A stretch of DNA of 64,000 nt from Pictodentalium vernedei (GCA_031216915.1 CM062297.1:534896971-534960970); one strand, 5' to 3'. Counted from the stretch's first letter, positions 11,463 to 22,750 are shown. Numbers and translations: made by a program. The notes: generated from the letters alone by a model not told the origin.

Positions 11463-13924
11463 GGCTCACCAACGTTAGTTGTGTGAGCCTATGGCATAGC
11501 CCTCATGTCGGCGTCGGCGTCCGCTCTCAAATATTTTGAACTTTTGTGTACAGGTTTTGATTTTTTGGCTTTTCAAATTTTTTTTTAGTTTCAGCATATT
11601 GCTATAGTGGTTCACTATAACATTTAACTCTTTTCCAGGGTATTTTGTCGTAATTTTAACCCTTTGAATCAAATTTTATCTTATTTTGATGTTTGCGTGC
11701 AGGTTTTGATGTGTTTTTTTTCCTTTCTTTCAAGTGGAGATTTACCTTGCAGCATATGTCCATGCTTTCTATTGTATGTAAACATGCATCTTAGGGCTAT
11801 GTTTGTATTATTTAACCCTTTTCCTGCTGAATTACTTCAATTTTGGACTTTCATGTACAGCTTTTGGACTTAGGCTTACAGCTTCTTACTTTTATGTACA
11901 GGTTGTGATAAAAAAAAACAATTTCAAGAGAGATTGACCTCACTGCATATTGCAGTGGTAGTTATTATAACATTGATATCTTTCCAGTGCATTTTTAAAA
12001 ATTTTTTAACCCCTTGAATAGATTTTTAGACTTATTTTGACGTTTGCGTGCAGGTTTTCATAGGTTTTTTTTTTTTTTCCTTTCTTCCAAGTGTAGAGTT
12101 TCTGCATATTACTATGGTGGTTCACTATAACATTTAACTCTTTTCCAGGGTATTTTGTCTTAATTTTAACCCTTTCAATCAAATTTTAGACTTATTTTGA
12201 TGTTTGCGTGCAGGTTTTGATGTGTTTTTTTTTCCTTTCTTCCAAGTGGAGATTTACCTTGCAGCATATGTCCATGCTTTCTATTGTATGTATACATGCA
12301 TCTTAGGCTATGTTTGTATTATTTAACCCTTTTCCTGCTGAATTACTTCAATTTTGGACTTTTATGTACAGCTTTTGGACTTAGGCTTACAGCTTCTTAC
12401 TTTTATGTACAGGTTGTGATAAAAAAAACAATTTCAAGTGAGGTTGACCTCACTGCATATTGCAGTGGTGGTTATTATAACATTGATATCTTTCCAGTGC
12501 ATTTTAAAAAATTTTTTTAACCCTTTGAATAGATTTTTAGACTTATTTTTACGTTTGCGTAGCGGTTTTCATGGGTTTTCTTTCTTTCTTCCAAGTGTAG
12601 ATTTACCTTGTAGCATATGTCCATGCTTTCTATTGTATGTAAACATGCATCTTAGGGCTACGTTGTATTCTTTAACCCTTTTCCTGCTTAATTACTTCAA
12701 TTTTGGACTTCTTTTGTTTACAGGTTTGGATTTTTGTGCTTTTAACAAAATTTTTTTCTTCTTTACATATTACTGTGGGGGTTCATGATAACATTTAACT
12801 CTTTTCCAGGGTATTTCATCTTAATTTTAACCCTTTGAATCAAATTTTGGACTTATTTTGACGTTTGTGTGCAGGTTTTGATGGTTTTTTTTACTTTTAT
12901 GTGCAGGTTTTGAGGTTTGTCTTTCTTCTCTTCCAAGTGGCGACTTACCTTGTAGCATATTGTCATGGTTCCTATTTTATGTTAGGATGCTTCTTGGGGC
13001 TATTATTATATTATTTAACCCTTTAGCTGCTTATTTACTTTAATTTTGGACTTTTGTGTGCAGGTTTTGTACTTTTGTGTGCAGGTTTTGATATTTTTTT
13101 TTTAAGTGGAGTTTTACCTCACTGGCATATTGCCATGGTGGTTACTGTAACATTTTCAGGGTATTTTTCTAAATTTTAACCCTTTGAAACAAATGATACT
13201 TTTATGTGCAGGTTTTGAGGTTTGTCTTTCTTTTCTTCCAAGTGGATATTTTTCAAGTAGACTTTCACCTTACTGGCATATTGCCATTGTGGTTACTGTG
13301 ACAGGGTATTTTTCTCAATTTTAACCCCTTGAAACAAATGTGATCCTTTTTTTTACTTTTATGTGCAGGCTTTGAGGTTTGTCTTTCTTTTCTTCCAAGT
13401 GGTGACTTACCTTGTAGCATATTGCCATGGTTCCTATTTTATGTTAGGTTGCTTCTTGGGCTATTTTTATATTATTTAACCCTTTAGCTGCTTATTTACT
13501 TTAATTTTGGACTTTTGTGTGCAGGTTTTGTACTTTTGTGTGCAGGTTTTTATATTTTTTTTAAGTGGAGTTTTATCTCACTGGCATATTGCCATGCTGG
13601 TTATTGTAATATTTTTAGGGTATTTTTCTAAATTTTAACCCTTTGAAACAAATGTGATACTTTTTTTACCTTTATGTGCAGGTTTTAAGGTTTGTCTTTC
13701 TTTTTTTCAAAGTGGAGACTTACCTTGTAGCATATTGCCATGGTTCCTATTTTATGTTAGCATGCTTCTTAGGGGTTATTATATTATTTAACCCTTCAGC
13801 TGCTTATTTTCTTTAATTTTGGACTTTTGTGTGCAAGTTTTGAACATTTTTTTTTTTTACTCCAACCACCCCTTTACATTGGCCACCTGTTGGTGAGCCA
13901 CGGGGTACTGATACCCCCTCTAGT
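11463..13924 (+). mobile_element. HL-G: Helentron-like element filled with tandem subunits
   Basis: The left end GGCTCACCAACG...GTGTGAGCC forms a hairpin and is followed by GTCGGCGTCGGCGTCC. The right end has TTGGTGAGCC, then the hairpin GGGGTAC-TGA-TACCCC, then CTCTAGTT. This short asymmetric inverted repeat plus a 3' hairpin matches the other HL families in the window. The interior is about 14 subunits of 140-195 bp, marked by AGCATAT(T/G)xCCATG and GTGCAGGTTTTG. The frames inside (for example 11664-11873 and 12438-12788) are tandem-repeat artefacts. Confidence 0.78.
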
Positions 13925-14210
13925 TGTCTTAGTCTTAGATAAAGGAAAAGCGATAAATGCTGTGATGAATCCATATCACGCTGAAACAACATGTATGGTC
14001 ATTTGATTTTTTCGCATCAAACAAATATCATTCCCCTTAGAGGGTACCCAACTGAAACAACATGACTAAAACAACACATCACTTCTGACTGGTCTCTACA
14101 TGCAACCAGTTCAGTATAGAACTATTATTACTTTAATTCAGTCATACTGGGATGTTTTAATAGGATCACTGTGGATTGTGGATAATTTTCGATAAAATTG
14201 GATAATTTTT

Positions 14211-16034
14211 AGCTCAACTTTGGCGAAGCCAAATTTGAGCTTATGCCATGGCCCGTCGGCCGTCTGGCCGTCTGTCCGTCAACAATTGGATACGGCTCGG
14301 ACTAGAGGCCGTATTTATGAACCGATCTTTACGAAACTTCTTGGGTACCTTTGTTATGACCGTGGGACAAGAACAAGTGTTTTTGGGTGCGGTCCGAAAT
14401 TCAAGATGGCTGCCAGCCACCATTTTGTACCGACGATGCAGAAATCTGTTTTTTGTACAGAACTTCTGAAAGCTCTGATTTGAATAATTTTTTGTATGAA
14501 TGTTTAGTACCATTGGATACATCACATATAATACGGGTTTTTTTCTCGTGCGTAAATTATGCAAATTAGACTAACTTTGATGTTTTTTGGTGTTACTTTC
14601 AGCACTGTAAGTGCAAATGCCAATACGGCTCGGGCTAGAGGCCGTATTTATGAACCGATCTTTACGAAACTCCTTGGGTACCTTTGTTATCACCGTGGGA
14701 CGAGAACGAGTGTTTTTGGGTCCGGTCCGAAATTCAAGATGGCCGATGGCAGCCATTTTGTACAAAATTTGGTGCAATCAGATTTTTGCACAGAACTTCC
14801 ATATGAAAGCGCTGATCTGAATAATTTTTTGTGTGAATGTTTAGTACCATGGGATACATCACATATAATACGGGTTTTTTTCTCGTGCAGAAATTATGCA
14901 AATTAGATGAACTTTGATTTTTTCAGTGCTACTTACACACAGTAAGTACGCATGTCAATACGACTCGGGCTAGAGTCTGTATTTATGAACCGATCTTCAC
15001 GAAACGTCTTGGGTACCTTTGTTATCACCTTGGGATGAGAACGAGTGTTTCTGGATGCGGTCCAAAACTCAAGATGTCTGCCAGTGGCCATTTTGTACCG
15101 AAATTAGGTCTTATCAGTTTTTTGTACACAACTTCTATACGGCTCAGGCTAGAGGCCGTATTTATGAACCGATCTTTACGAAACTTCTTGGGTACCTTTG
15201 TTATCACCGTAGGATGAGAACGAGTGTTTTTGGGTGTGGTCTGAAATTCAAGATGGCCACCAGCAGCCATTTTGTACCAAAATTAGTGCAATCAGTTTTT
15301 TGTACAGAACTTCTGTATGAAAGTTCTGATTTGAATAAATTTTTGTATGAATGTTTAGTAACATGGAATACATCACATATAGTATGGGGTTTTTTCTCGT
15401 GCAGAAATTATGCAAATTAGATGAACTTTGATTTATTCAGTGCTACTTATACACTGTAAGTGCACATGTCAATACGGCTCGGGCCAGAGGCTGTATTTAT
15501 GAACCGATCTTCACAAAACTTCTTGGGTACCTTTGTTATCACCTTGGGACGAGAAGGAGTGTTTCTGGGTGCCGTCCAAAATTCAAGATGGCTGCCAGTG
15601 GCCATTTTGTACCGAAATTAGGTCCAATCAGTTTTTTGTCACAACTTCTACACAGCTCATATTTGTGAACTGATCTTCACGAAACTGCTTGGGTACCTTT
15701 GTTTTCACCTTGGGACAGGAATGAGTGTGTTTTGGGGTGCCTTTGTTATCACTGTGCTATGAGAACAAATATTTTGGGGTTCAGTTAGACCCACTCTGGG
15801 ACTCAAAGATTTCTTTTCTAGTTTAGCATCTGACTGTCACCCACCTTTACAATACTTTACCTATACATTTGTTACAGGCAACGGTCAGTATTTATGTACA
15901 GACTGTTACAATACTTTATATGTACCTTTGTTATCAGGTCATTACCTAGATTTTTGTCATTGCTGTGTCACATACTATACATGTACATGTCTTTGTCTTG
16001 ACAAGTTGAGCTACAGTGTCATTGACACTTTCAT
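14211..16034 (+). mobile_element. HL-A element copy 2, full-length Helentron-like repeat
   Basis: The 5' end is AGCTCAACTTTGGC-GAAGCC with the inverse AAATTTGAGCT, followed by GGCCGTCTGGCCGTCTGTCC. The 3' end is GTTGAGCT plus the hairpin AGTGTCATTGACACT plus TTTCAT. Between them GAAACTTCTTGGGTACC-type modules recur (about 14332, 14666, 15177, 15513). This is the reference copy for defining family ends. It is non-coding. Confidence 0.82.
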
Positions 16035-16188
16035 TCAATAAAAAAGTGAGTAAAAAATTTTTTATATATTACTATCCCCCAAAAATTTTTTCTTCAAAAA
16101 TCAGAAAAAAATCGGTACAACCCGCCCCAAAAAGTGTGACAACCTGCCCCCAAAATAGGCCTGGGGCGGGCGGGTTGTCCCTGATCCC

Positions 16189-16976
16189 ATTTCGTATACT
16201 GACTTTCATATACAAAAGAAGACATTTCTTACATATATCATCACTAGTACACAGGAAAATTTTATAGGGTTTTTAAGAATTTTTTATATGAAATAATAGA
16301 CTAAGGTATTATAATCCAATATAAAATATTTTTATATACAGGGTTAACTTTACTTGGCTCAAGGCAGTCATAACCCCATGTACGAAACGTCGTAGCTTGT
16401 GCACAACACGTCCTACAAGTTTGTGTACAAAACGTCCCAAACTCCTGTGTACGAAACGTCCATCCCCCTTCCATGGCGGGGCAGAATCACATGATTTTCA
16501 AAATGGAGAGGTCTATTCAGAACGTACATATTGAATATTGGGCTTATGACCGATATGAGAAGAAAGGAATAAGTCGGATTTATCCAGAGTCAGGACAGTG
16601 TCTGTCGGCCTGTGTACGAGTTCCCACAGGATTGCTATGAGTTTGAAATATATGGGATTTAATCTTATTGGGAGAATATGTAGTATTCCATGCAGGGAGA
16701 GTCAATCTGACACGGGTGATTCCGTTATTCTCACTGAGGAATGGACTGCACAAAACGATCAGATAAATTGTCTGGGGAGTTGATTTGGTGGAGAGTTTAC
16801 CAGGAACCAAGAAACACAACCCCGCATTGACATTCTAATTGCAACTTTGCAGGGTTCGATCAAGTTATTCACGTATTTTCACGGAATTTAAAACATCGGC
16901 ATCGGTATCGGCCGATTATTAAATTTTTAACATCGGTATCGGCCGATGGTTTGTTTACCATATCGGTTCATCACTA
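16189..16976. other. Right flank of hAT-1, no gene seen
   Basis: Between the GGGA-ended element and the hAT-1 right end there is AT-rich sequence, a cluster of GTGTACxAAACGTC repeats (16378-16462) and the subterminal CGGTATCGGCCGAT repeats (16893-16945). I see no supported coding sequence; the frames at 16580-16819 have no recognisable features. Confidence 0.6.
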
Positions 16977-16984
16977 AACGTTAC
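16977..16984. repeat. hAT-1 target site duplication, right
   Basis: The 8-bp AACGTTAC matches 9793-9800. Immediately after it the DIRS-1 leader resumes (TTTCAGAAACTTGGGC). Confidence 0.93.
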
Positions 16985-17049
16985 TTTCAGAAACTTGGGC
17001 TTTTCTGAAAAAATATTTTTTCAAAAATTTTTTTTGATTTCAATTATTT

Positions 17050-17093
17050 TTTCTATGTTAATGGATCATGTTATTATGTATCTTTGTTTTCAG
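17050..17093 (+). promoter_or_regulatory. Candidate 3' splice site ahead of DIRS-1 ORF1
   Basis: The sequence TATCTTTGTTTTCAG followed by GGGTT lies 42 bp upstream of the ORF1 ATG. The pyrimidine-rich stretch and CAG are conserved in DIRS-4 (39484-39498), and a similar TTTTAG precedes ORF1 in DIRS-5 (about 56275). This suggests an intron in the leader; it is an inference without transcript data. Confidence 0.4.
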
Positions 17094-17134
17094 GGGTTGG
17101 TGCGAGTACTAGGACTTTTTGTGTTCCTTTCACA

Positions 17135-19237
17135 ATGAAAGGATATTGTTCAAATTGTAATAAGAGGAAATCTTCCTCTGACTTTCATAATCATTGTATT
17201 AATTGTAGTCAGTGTACTCGCACTAACTCCTGTTCAGTATGTGTCAATTGGGATGACAAACATTGGAAACGTGTGTCACGGTATGTTGTTAGCGGGGAAA
17301 AGGCCATGCCGGTCCTTTCTCCGCAGGGTCCCTCTAGCTTATCAATCTCTATTTCAGAGGAACAAGAACAGGGTGATGTTTCCGTGATGTCTTCCAAAAG
17401 TGTGCCTCCGTCGTCACAGTTAAAAGAAGAGCTAGCGGCAAAAGTGCTCATGGAAATACGTCAATTGCCTAAGAGGTCCCTAGTAGGATTGACGGCATTG
17501 GCGTCCACTAGCTCGCCTGGTGTAGTGACCATTCATCGAATGGCTCGGCAGCCAGGTTCGTCCGTTGTGGTCCAGGAAGGAGATTTGGGTGACGCGAGCA
17601 CTATAATAAGAAAAAGAGCACACCCAGTGACGACGGATCAGAGGAGAGAACGGAGGAAGCCTATTAGTCCGGTTCCTAGCTCGTCCAGGTCCATCCGGGC
17701 TGCGAGCGAGAGAGGTCCCTCTCTCGTACAACAACATCTGGGACCAGATGTTGTGGTACAAAACATTTCGCATTCGGAAACGTCCGCTGCTCGGGACGCT
17801 CCATTATATAGACAGTCTGGAGAGACTGTCGATAAGGCTTCCTCATCCTCACGGCAGCGCACACGACCGCACCTTGGCTACGTGACCACGGATATCCAGC
17901 CAGCTTCGCCGATCAGGGATTCCACGGCGACCAGGTCACGCCATCCGGTAGCCAGGGACACGAGGCCTGTAGACTCCGGACGTTCGCATAATAGAAGTAT
18001 GCAGGAGTCAACGTACACAGAGCTTCCAGCGGCAAAGCAACGTAAGACCGCTACTCCACAGGCCTCAGTGACGGACTTATTGCAGCATCCCAGCAAACGA
18101 CAGAATCTCTGTCGGATCAGGAATTATCCGACGACGCTGGGTCGGTATGCTCTGCCGAAGCATCGGGTACGGACGACCGAGAACTTCATAGGGTCCGACA
18201 GGATGGCGAAAGGGATTCGGAGGATTTCGGAACAACATAAAGCTGCCGTAGATTTTTTCCGGCATTATCTTCCAGAGGTTGTTCCGTCGGACCAGAATGC
18301 TGCGATGCCAGATAAGAGACTGATAGCGTCATTGGACACAGAATTTTTTGATCGGTTCAGGGACATCGTCCCTGAGTTTCCGACACAGTCCAATAAGGTC
18401 ACAAGAACATTCGAATTATTGAACGACGCTATTTATAAGCTTGCTACCAAAACGGGCAAGTCTGGTTTCTTATCCGCAAATGCCCTAAATCCGCCTTTCA
18501 TCAATTCAAGGAATAAATTCGAAACGGCAGGACAGGGCATACCGAGAGTTCCTCTGCGTCTAGACAACGAGGCTGAAGACTTGGAATTGTCTATACCGTC
18601 GTCTTTGTCACTTCCAACCACGACGCTGGAAACGACAATAATGTCTAACAGAGTTAACTTAGACGCTTTATTATACGCAGATCACCTTACTAAGGCGTTA
18701 TCATTACGTCTTCAAGGGAAAGAATTCCAGGATATACAATCCTCATTAAGACTTCTTTCAAGGGCAGTAGCTTATTCCATGTATAACTCCGCCCTTTCAG
18801 TGGTAAACCTGGAGTTGGTTAGACGTGACGCAGCCCTAGCTACATCCATGCGCGTGGATGGTAAGGTGAAGAACTCTCTCAGAGTCGCTTCGGTCTCCAG
18901 AGAGCTTCTCTTTGACGGCAAGCTTTCAGCAATCTATGATAAGATAACTAAGAAAGCTTCAGATTCTCAGCTTTTCAAATCCGCTTCCAAAAAGCCGGAT
19001 ACAGCAGAAAAGAGTAAAACAGGCACTTCTGGGACAAGTACACCCAAGAGAAGTTCCTATAGAGGTTCCTATGCGTCCTCTAGGTCTTATTCTAGAGACC
19101 GTCAAGGCAGCGACTCTCGTGGGGGACGTTCTTCTGGCCGAGATTACCGGTCAGACGTCCCTAGGTCGACGGGTCGAGGTGCGGGTCACGGAGGACGTAG
19201 TTTCTCCTTCCGCAAGCCTCGCAGGTCCAGGAGGTGA
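17135..19237 (+). CDS. DIRS-1 ORF1, Gag-like Cys-rich protein (700 aa)
   Basis: This open frame probably encodes the structural or nucleic-acid-binding protein of the DIRS element. I chose the ATG at 17135 because the upstream in-frame start at 17084 is TTG and the aligned DIRS-4 copy has ATG at the same place (39540). The N-terminus is Cys/His-rich: CSNCNKR, then HNHCINCSQC, then CSVC, which looks zinc-binding and is typical of DIRS ORF1. The middle is Ser/Arg-rich and low in complexity. The C-terminus is Arg/Ser/Gly-rich (SYSRDRQGSDSRGGRSSGRD) and probably binds RNA. Relative to DIRS-4, two deletions of 22 and 14 nt (junctions near 18076 and 18227) leave about 50 residues out of the original frame while keeping the ORF open. 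The RT frame overlaps its 3' end. Function is inferred from position and family. Confidence 0.75.
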   Translation: MKGYCSNCNKRKSSSDFHNHCINCSQCTRTNSCSVCVNWDDKHWKRVSRYVVSGEKAMPVLSPQGPSSLSISISEEQEQGDVSVMSSKSVPPSSQLKEELAAKVLMEIRQLPKRSLVGLTALASTSSPGVVTIHRMARQPGSSVVVQEGDLGDASTIIRKRAHPVTTDQRRERRKPISPVPSSSRSIRAASERGPSLVQQHLGPDVVVQNISHSETSAARDAPLYRQSGETVDKASSSSRQRTRPHLGYVTTDIQPASPIRDSTATRSRHPVARDTRPVDSGRSHNRSMQESTYTELPAAKQRKTATPQASVTDLLQHPSKRQNLCRIRNYPTTLGRYALPKHRVRTTENFIGSDRMAKGIRRISEQHKAAVDFFRHYLPEVVPSDQNAAMPDKRLIASLDTEFFDRFRDIVPEFPTQSNKVTRTFELLNDAIYKLATKTGKSGFLSANALNPPFINSRNKFETAGQGIPRVPLRLDNEAEDLELSIPSSLSLPTTTLETTIMSNRVNLDALLYADHLTKALSLRLQGKEFQDIQSSLRLLSRAVAYSMYNSALSVVNLELVRRDAALATSMRVDGKVKNSLRVASVSRELLFDGKLSAIYDKITKKASDSQLFKSASKKPDTAEKSKTGTSGTSTPKRSSYRGSYASSRSYSRDRQGSDSRGGRSSGRDYRSDVPRSTGRGAGHGGRSFSFRKPRRSRR

Positions 19238-21050
19238 TGGATTGAACTTCTATCATGTTCCGGTAGGCGGAAGATTATCGAGTTTTATAAACGATTGGGC
19301 GTCAATTACGGACGACCTCTGGGTTCGAGTGGTAATTTCGGAAGGACTAAGAATATCCTTCAAACGAAAGCCTCCATTAACTCAAAGTCCAAAATGGACT
19401 CAGCTTCCGTCAAATCTGCAGAAAAGAGACGCTCTTTTATCAGAAGTACAGTCTCTTCTGAAGAAGAACGCAGTAGAGGTCGTAGAAGACCAGGAATCAC
19501 CGGGTTTCTACAGCCATCTGTTTCTGGTTCCGAAACCAGATGGCTCGTTCCGTCCAGTCATAGATCTGAGCAGGATAAACAAGCTGATCATCGCTCCGAA
19601 GTTCTATATGGAGACAATTCGATCAGTCAGAGCGAGTATTCGGGTGAACGACTATGCTACAAGCATAGATCTCAAGGATGCGTACTTTCACGTCATGGTA
19701 CATCCGACATTCAGAAAGTATCTACGCTTCGCAGTCCTAGGAGTTGTATATCAGTTCTGAGCGATGTGCTTCGGTTTGAACCTAGCGCCCTGGGCTTTCA
19801 CTCGAATAATGAACTCGGTAATGATATATTTCCGAGGGCATTCGTCTGGGGTAACGTCGGCCTACCTGGACGACATTCTTCAGAGGTACGGCAACGAGTT
19901 AACGCTTCAGAACAAAGTGCAGAATCTGCTTCTATTACTCCAATGTCTTGGTTTTATAATAAGCAAGGAGAAGTCGGATCTGGTGCCGTCCAAGTCATTC
20001 ACTCATCTGGGAATGAGCTTCGAGACGCACAACAATCTCGTTCGTCTGCCGTTAACCAGAGCGAAATTAATCAGTTGTTACGCTCGCTATTGTCTTCACT
20101 CAGACAAAGTCACAGCGAGAGAGTTCATGAGACTGATAGGTCTGTGCGGAGCCACTGCGGATCTCATTTCGATGGGGTGGTTACGCACTCGTCCTCTCCA
20201 AATTTTCTTGACTCAGAATTGGAGTGTAAAGATTCATTCGCTCGATATAGACGTTCTCTTGTCAAATCAAGTGAAACAAGAGATTCAGACTTGGGCAAAC
20301 ATTCAGTGGTTGACTCAGGGAGTCCCACTGCAGTTGCCGGATCCGAGTTTTGTGATTATGACGTATGCCAGTCAAACAGGTTGGGGTGCAACATTGATCC
20401 CAACGGATTCAAAGTGCCAGGGTCTTTGGGATCCGCAGTTTCTAGGCAAGCACATAAACATCAAGGAAATGATGTCAATTTGGCTTGCACTACGTCATTG
20501 GATGAACATTATTCAGAAAGCACATGTCCAAATCCTGTCCGACAATACGACAGTAGTAGTGTATATTCGGAACCAGGGAGGCACTCATTCCGTTCCGTTA
20601 TTCAATTTAACGGAAAGAATCCTTCTGTTTGTTCTAGAACACCAAGTTCTACTTTCGGTCCGTCATATTCCTGGTCGTCTGAATGTATTAGCAGACTCCC
20701 TTTCACGGAAGGGTCGCTTGTTGCCGTCAGAATGGACTCTCAACAAACAGGTATTCAATCAGATTTGCTACCAATGGGAGCGGCCAATGATAGACTTATT
20801 TGCGACACAACTCAACAATCAGTTGCAGATGCATGTGTCTCCATGTCCGGATCCCCGAGCATATGCAGTAGACGCTCTATCGATCTCGTGGGACGGAATG
20901 ATAGGATATGCGTATCCTCCAGCGCCGTTGATTCAGAAGATATTGCTAAAGATAAAACAATCTCAATGCAAAATTCTGTTGGTAGCATCTCTGTCTCCAC
21001 AGAGACCGTGGATAAATCTACTCAGGTGTCTGCTGTGGGACTTACCATGA
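19071..21050 (+). pseudogene. DIRS-1 RT-RNase H-methylase-like ORF with in-frame stop
   Basis: This frame encodes the DIRS polymerase. RT motifs: LVPKPDGSFRPVIDL (from 19524), SIDLKDAYFHV (from 19662), FGLNLAPWAFT (from 19770) and catalytic YLDD (19862-19873). RNase H follows: MTYASQTGWGA (20358), IKEMMSIWLALRH, LSDNTT and LADSLSRKG. The first RNase H aspartate is Tyr here (DIRS-4 has Asp), so RNase H is probably dead. From DLFAT at 20793 to the stop is the conserved DPRAYAVDALSISW / YAYPPAPLIQ region described as a Dam-methylase-like domain in DIRS elements. A TGA at 19758-19760, in place of the DIRS-4 Arg codon, splits the frame between RT motifs A and B. It overlaps the end of ORF1 and the recombinase frame. 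Confidence 0.88.
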
Positions 21051-21059
21051 AAACTTCCT

Positions 21060-22157
21060 CCACGAGAGGATCTTCTTTCGCAGGGGAAATCGCGTCAACT
21101 ACATCACAACCCGCAAGGTCTCAACTTTCACGTATTTCCGTTGTGCGGTCCTTCTTGCACGGCAAGCATTTTACAGGACGAGCAGTGGACGCAATTTCTA
21201 ACTGTAGGAGGACCTCCTCTTCGCTAAACTATGCGGCTAAGTGGAAGGTGTTTTGTTGTTGGTGTAGGGATCATTCTGTTGATATTTTTGATCCCTCCAT
21301 TCCAGACATTGCAAACTTTCTAGTATACTTGTTTGACGAGATCAAACTGCAGCCTGTTACTATTAAAGGTTATAGGTCTATGTTATCTGATACCTATGCA
21401 CACCATGATAGTTTACAAATTGGATCTAATGTCTCTTTATCTAAATTAGTTAGAAACTTCTCGATAAATAGACCTAGAACCCTTAGATTAATTCCTAAAT
21501 GGAATTTAGCTTGGGTTCTTCTTAAACTAAAAGAAAAGCCATTTGAGCCTCTTGAGACAGTAGATTTCAAATTCTTGTCTTATAAGACAGCATTTCTCTT
21601 AGCTTTCTCTTCTGCTAGAAGAGTCAGTGAGCTTCATGCACTATCTGTGGACGATTCTCACTATCGTAGTGGCGGGAACACTATTACCTTTACTACTAAT
21701 GTTGGATTTTTGGCTAAGAATCAGGCTCCTAATAAATATCTGGAACCTATTGTTATTAAGGCCCTTCCGTCTTCAGACGGGCATAGGCTTTTACTCTGTC
21801 CGGTTAGAGCTTTACGTATTTATAAATGAAGATCTCAGTTTATCAGAAAGGGACGAAACGCTTCTTTCTGTCTCTGATGCATAATAGAAAGGACATTACG
21901 GTCCATTCTATTGCTAGATGGATTCAATTAACTATCCGTACTGCTTATGATAATCTATCTTCAACTCAGCAACTCAACTCTTCAACTCTACATCTTGGGC
22001 TTACGCAAATAGTGTTGCTATTACAGATTTAATGAAGGCTGCATATTGGTCTCAGCCATCCACATTCACGAATTTTTATCTCAGAAATATTGAGTCCATT
22101 TCTGGAGACCTGCATTGTTTAGGTCCGTTGTCTGTTGCTCAGAATGTCGTCCACTAA
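21060..22157 (+). pseudogene. DIRS-1 tyrosine recombinase, broken
   Basis: The recombinase would reinsert the circular DIRS DNA. It lies in a frame that is open from 19295 through the whole RT region to 21829. The recognisable recombinase part starts near ISVVRSFLHGKHF (21133). The catalytic domain has SARRVSELHALS (21611 onward), which supplies the first Arg. A stop at 21827-21829 and a 1-nt loss soon after (about 21850) end the frame. The segment that carries HEVR in DIRS-4 is replaced by a shorter repeat-like CAACTC stretch at about 21975-21990, so the second catalytic motif is lost. The C-terminal NFYLRNI with the presumed nucleophile Tyr remains near 22070. The protein would not be functional. 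Confidence 0.86.
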
Positions 22158-22750
22158 ACAGTTGCAACTATAGTTATGCAGGCTTTCTGTTCCGGCTGTG
22201 ACTCTGTCCTGCTGCCCTCTTCGCTCTGGGCTATTTGACCCAGAGGAAGGGAGGGGTGGGGGAGGGTGTTCCCTTAGGTCACCTGCTTATAGTGAAAAGC
22301 AAGGGGATACCTCCTCCGGAGTCAGTAATTCTGAGTCGTTACCGGGATGGTTTTAAAGTGTAAAGTTAATGTTTAAAATTCATTCATGTCATATTTTTAA
22401 AGTGTAGCTCGGTGTGAAGCGTTTGTATATGTCACGTGTCAAACGGGCATTGATATACAATCCTCGAACACTTTTGAAGAGTATAAAGAGTCTCAATTCT
22501 CTGGACTGACTTTATTTATTGGCTTACTTTAAAAATAATTAGTATAAAGGGTTATACTGGATGTTAATAGAGAACATGAATGTTATTATGCTCAATTTTG
22601 GAGGGTGTTGTGTCTTTCTAATTTATCATAAATAAGAAAGATACATGTAAAGCCTAATACTCCTTTTCTCCTCGAGGGAATGACTCTATTATATATAGTT
22701 GAGCTTATTGGATTTTCCTCTATGTCCTAGGCCCTTCAGCCTTTTTACTA
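22158..22750 (+). other. DIRS-1 3' untranslated region
   Basis: This stretch holds a G-rich tract (22240-22270), the AAGCAAGGGGATACCTCCTCCGG-like block and a TTTCTAATTTATCATAAATAAGAAAG hairpin-like segment (22613-22640). All are conserved with DIRS-2 and DIRS-4. No gene is seen. Confidence 0.7.

Larger units (their letters stand above)
10393..16188. mobile_element. 5.8-kb element with GGGA(A/T)C inverted ends
   Basis: The left end reads GGGAACGGGGCAACCCGCCC and the right end is its imperfect inverse (GGGCGGGTTGTCCCTGATCCC region, 16168-16188). The 8-bp ATTTCGTA flanks both sides (10385-10392 and 16189-16196). Near the ends are repeated GGGACAACCC(G/A)CCC blocks. No transposase is seen. The superfamily is uncertain: 8-9-bp duplications occur in several, including hAT, P and Merlin. 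Confidence 0.75.
9801..16976. mobile_element. hAT-1: 7.2-kb non-autonomous hAT-like composite element
   Basis: The ends are inverted (TAGTGATGAACC at 9801; GGTTCATCACTA ending at 16976) and flanked by the 8-bp duplication AACGTTAC. Subterminal repeats of the form CGGCATCGGCCGAT are present at both ends. The 8-bp duplication and TAG-type ends are typical of hAT elements. No transposase frame is visible; the interior is a GGGA-ended element, HL-G and HL-A. It interrupts the leader of DIRS-1. Confidence 0.9.

Noticed and set aside
11664-12788. Frames of 69-116 codons in the HL-G array
   Set aside because: They are Phe/Leu-rich translations of tandem units and differ by unit phase.
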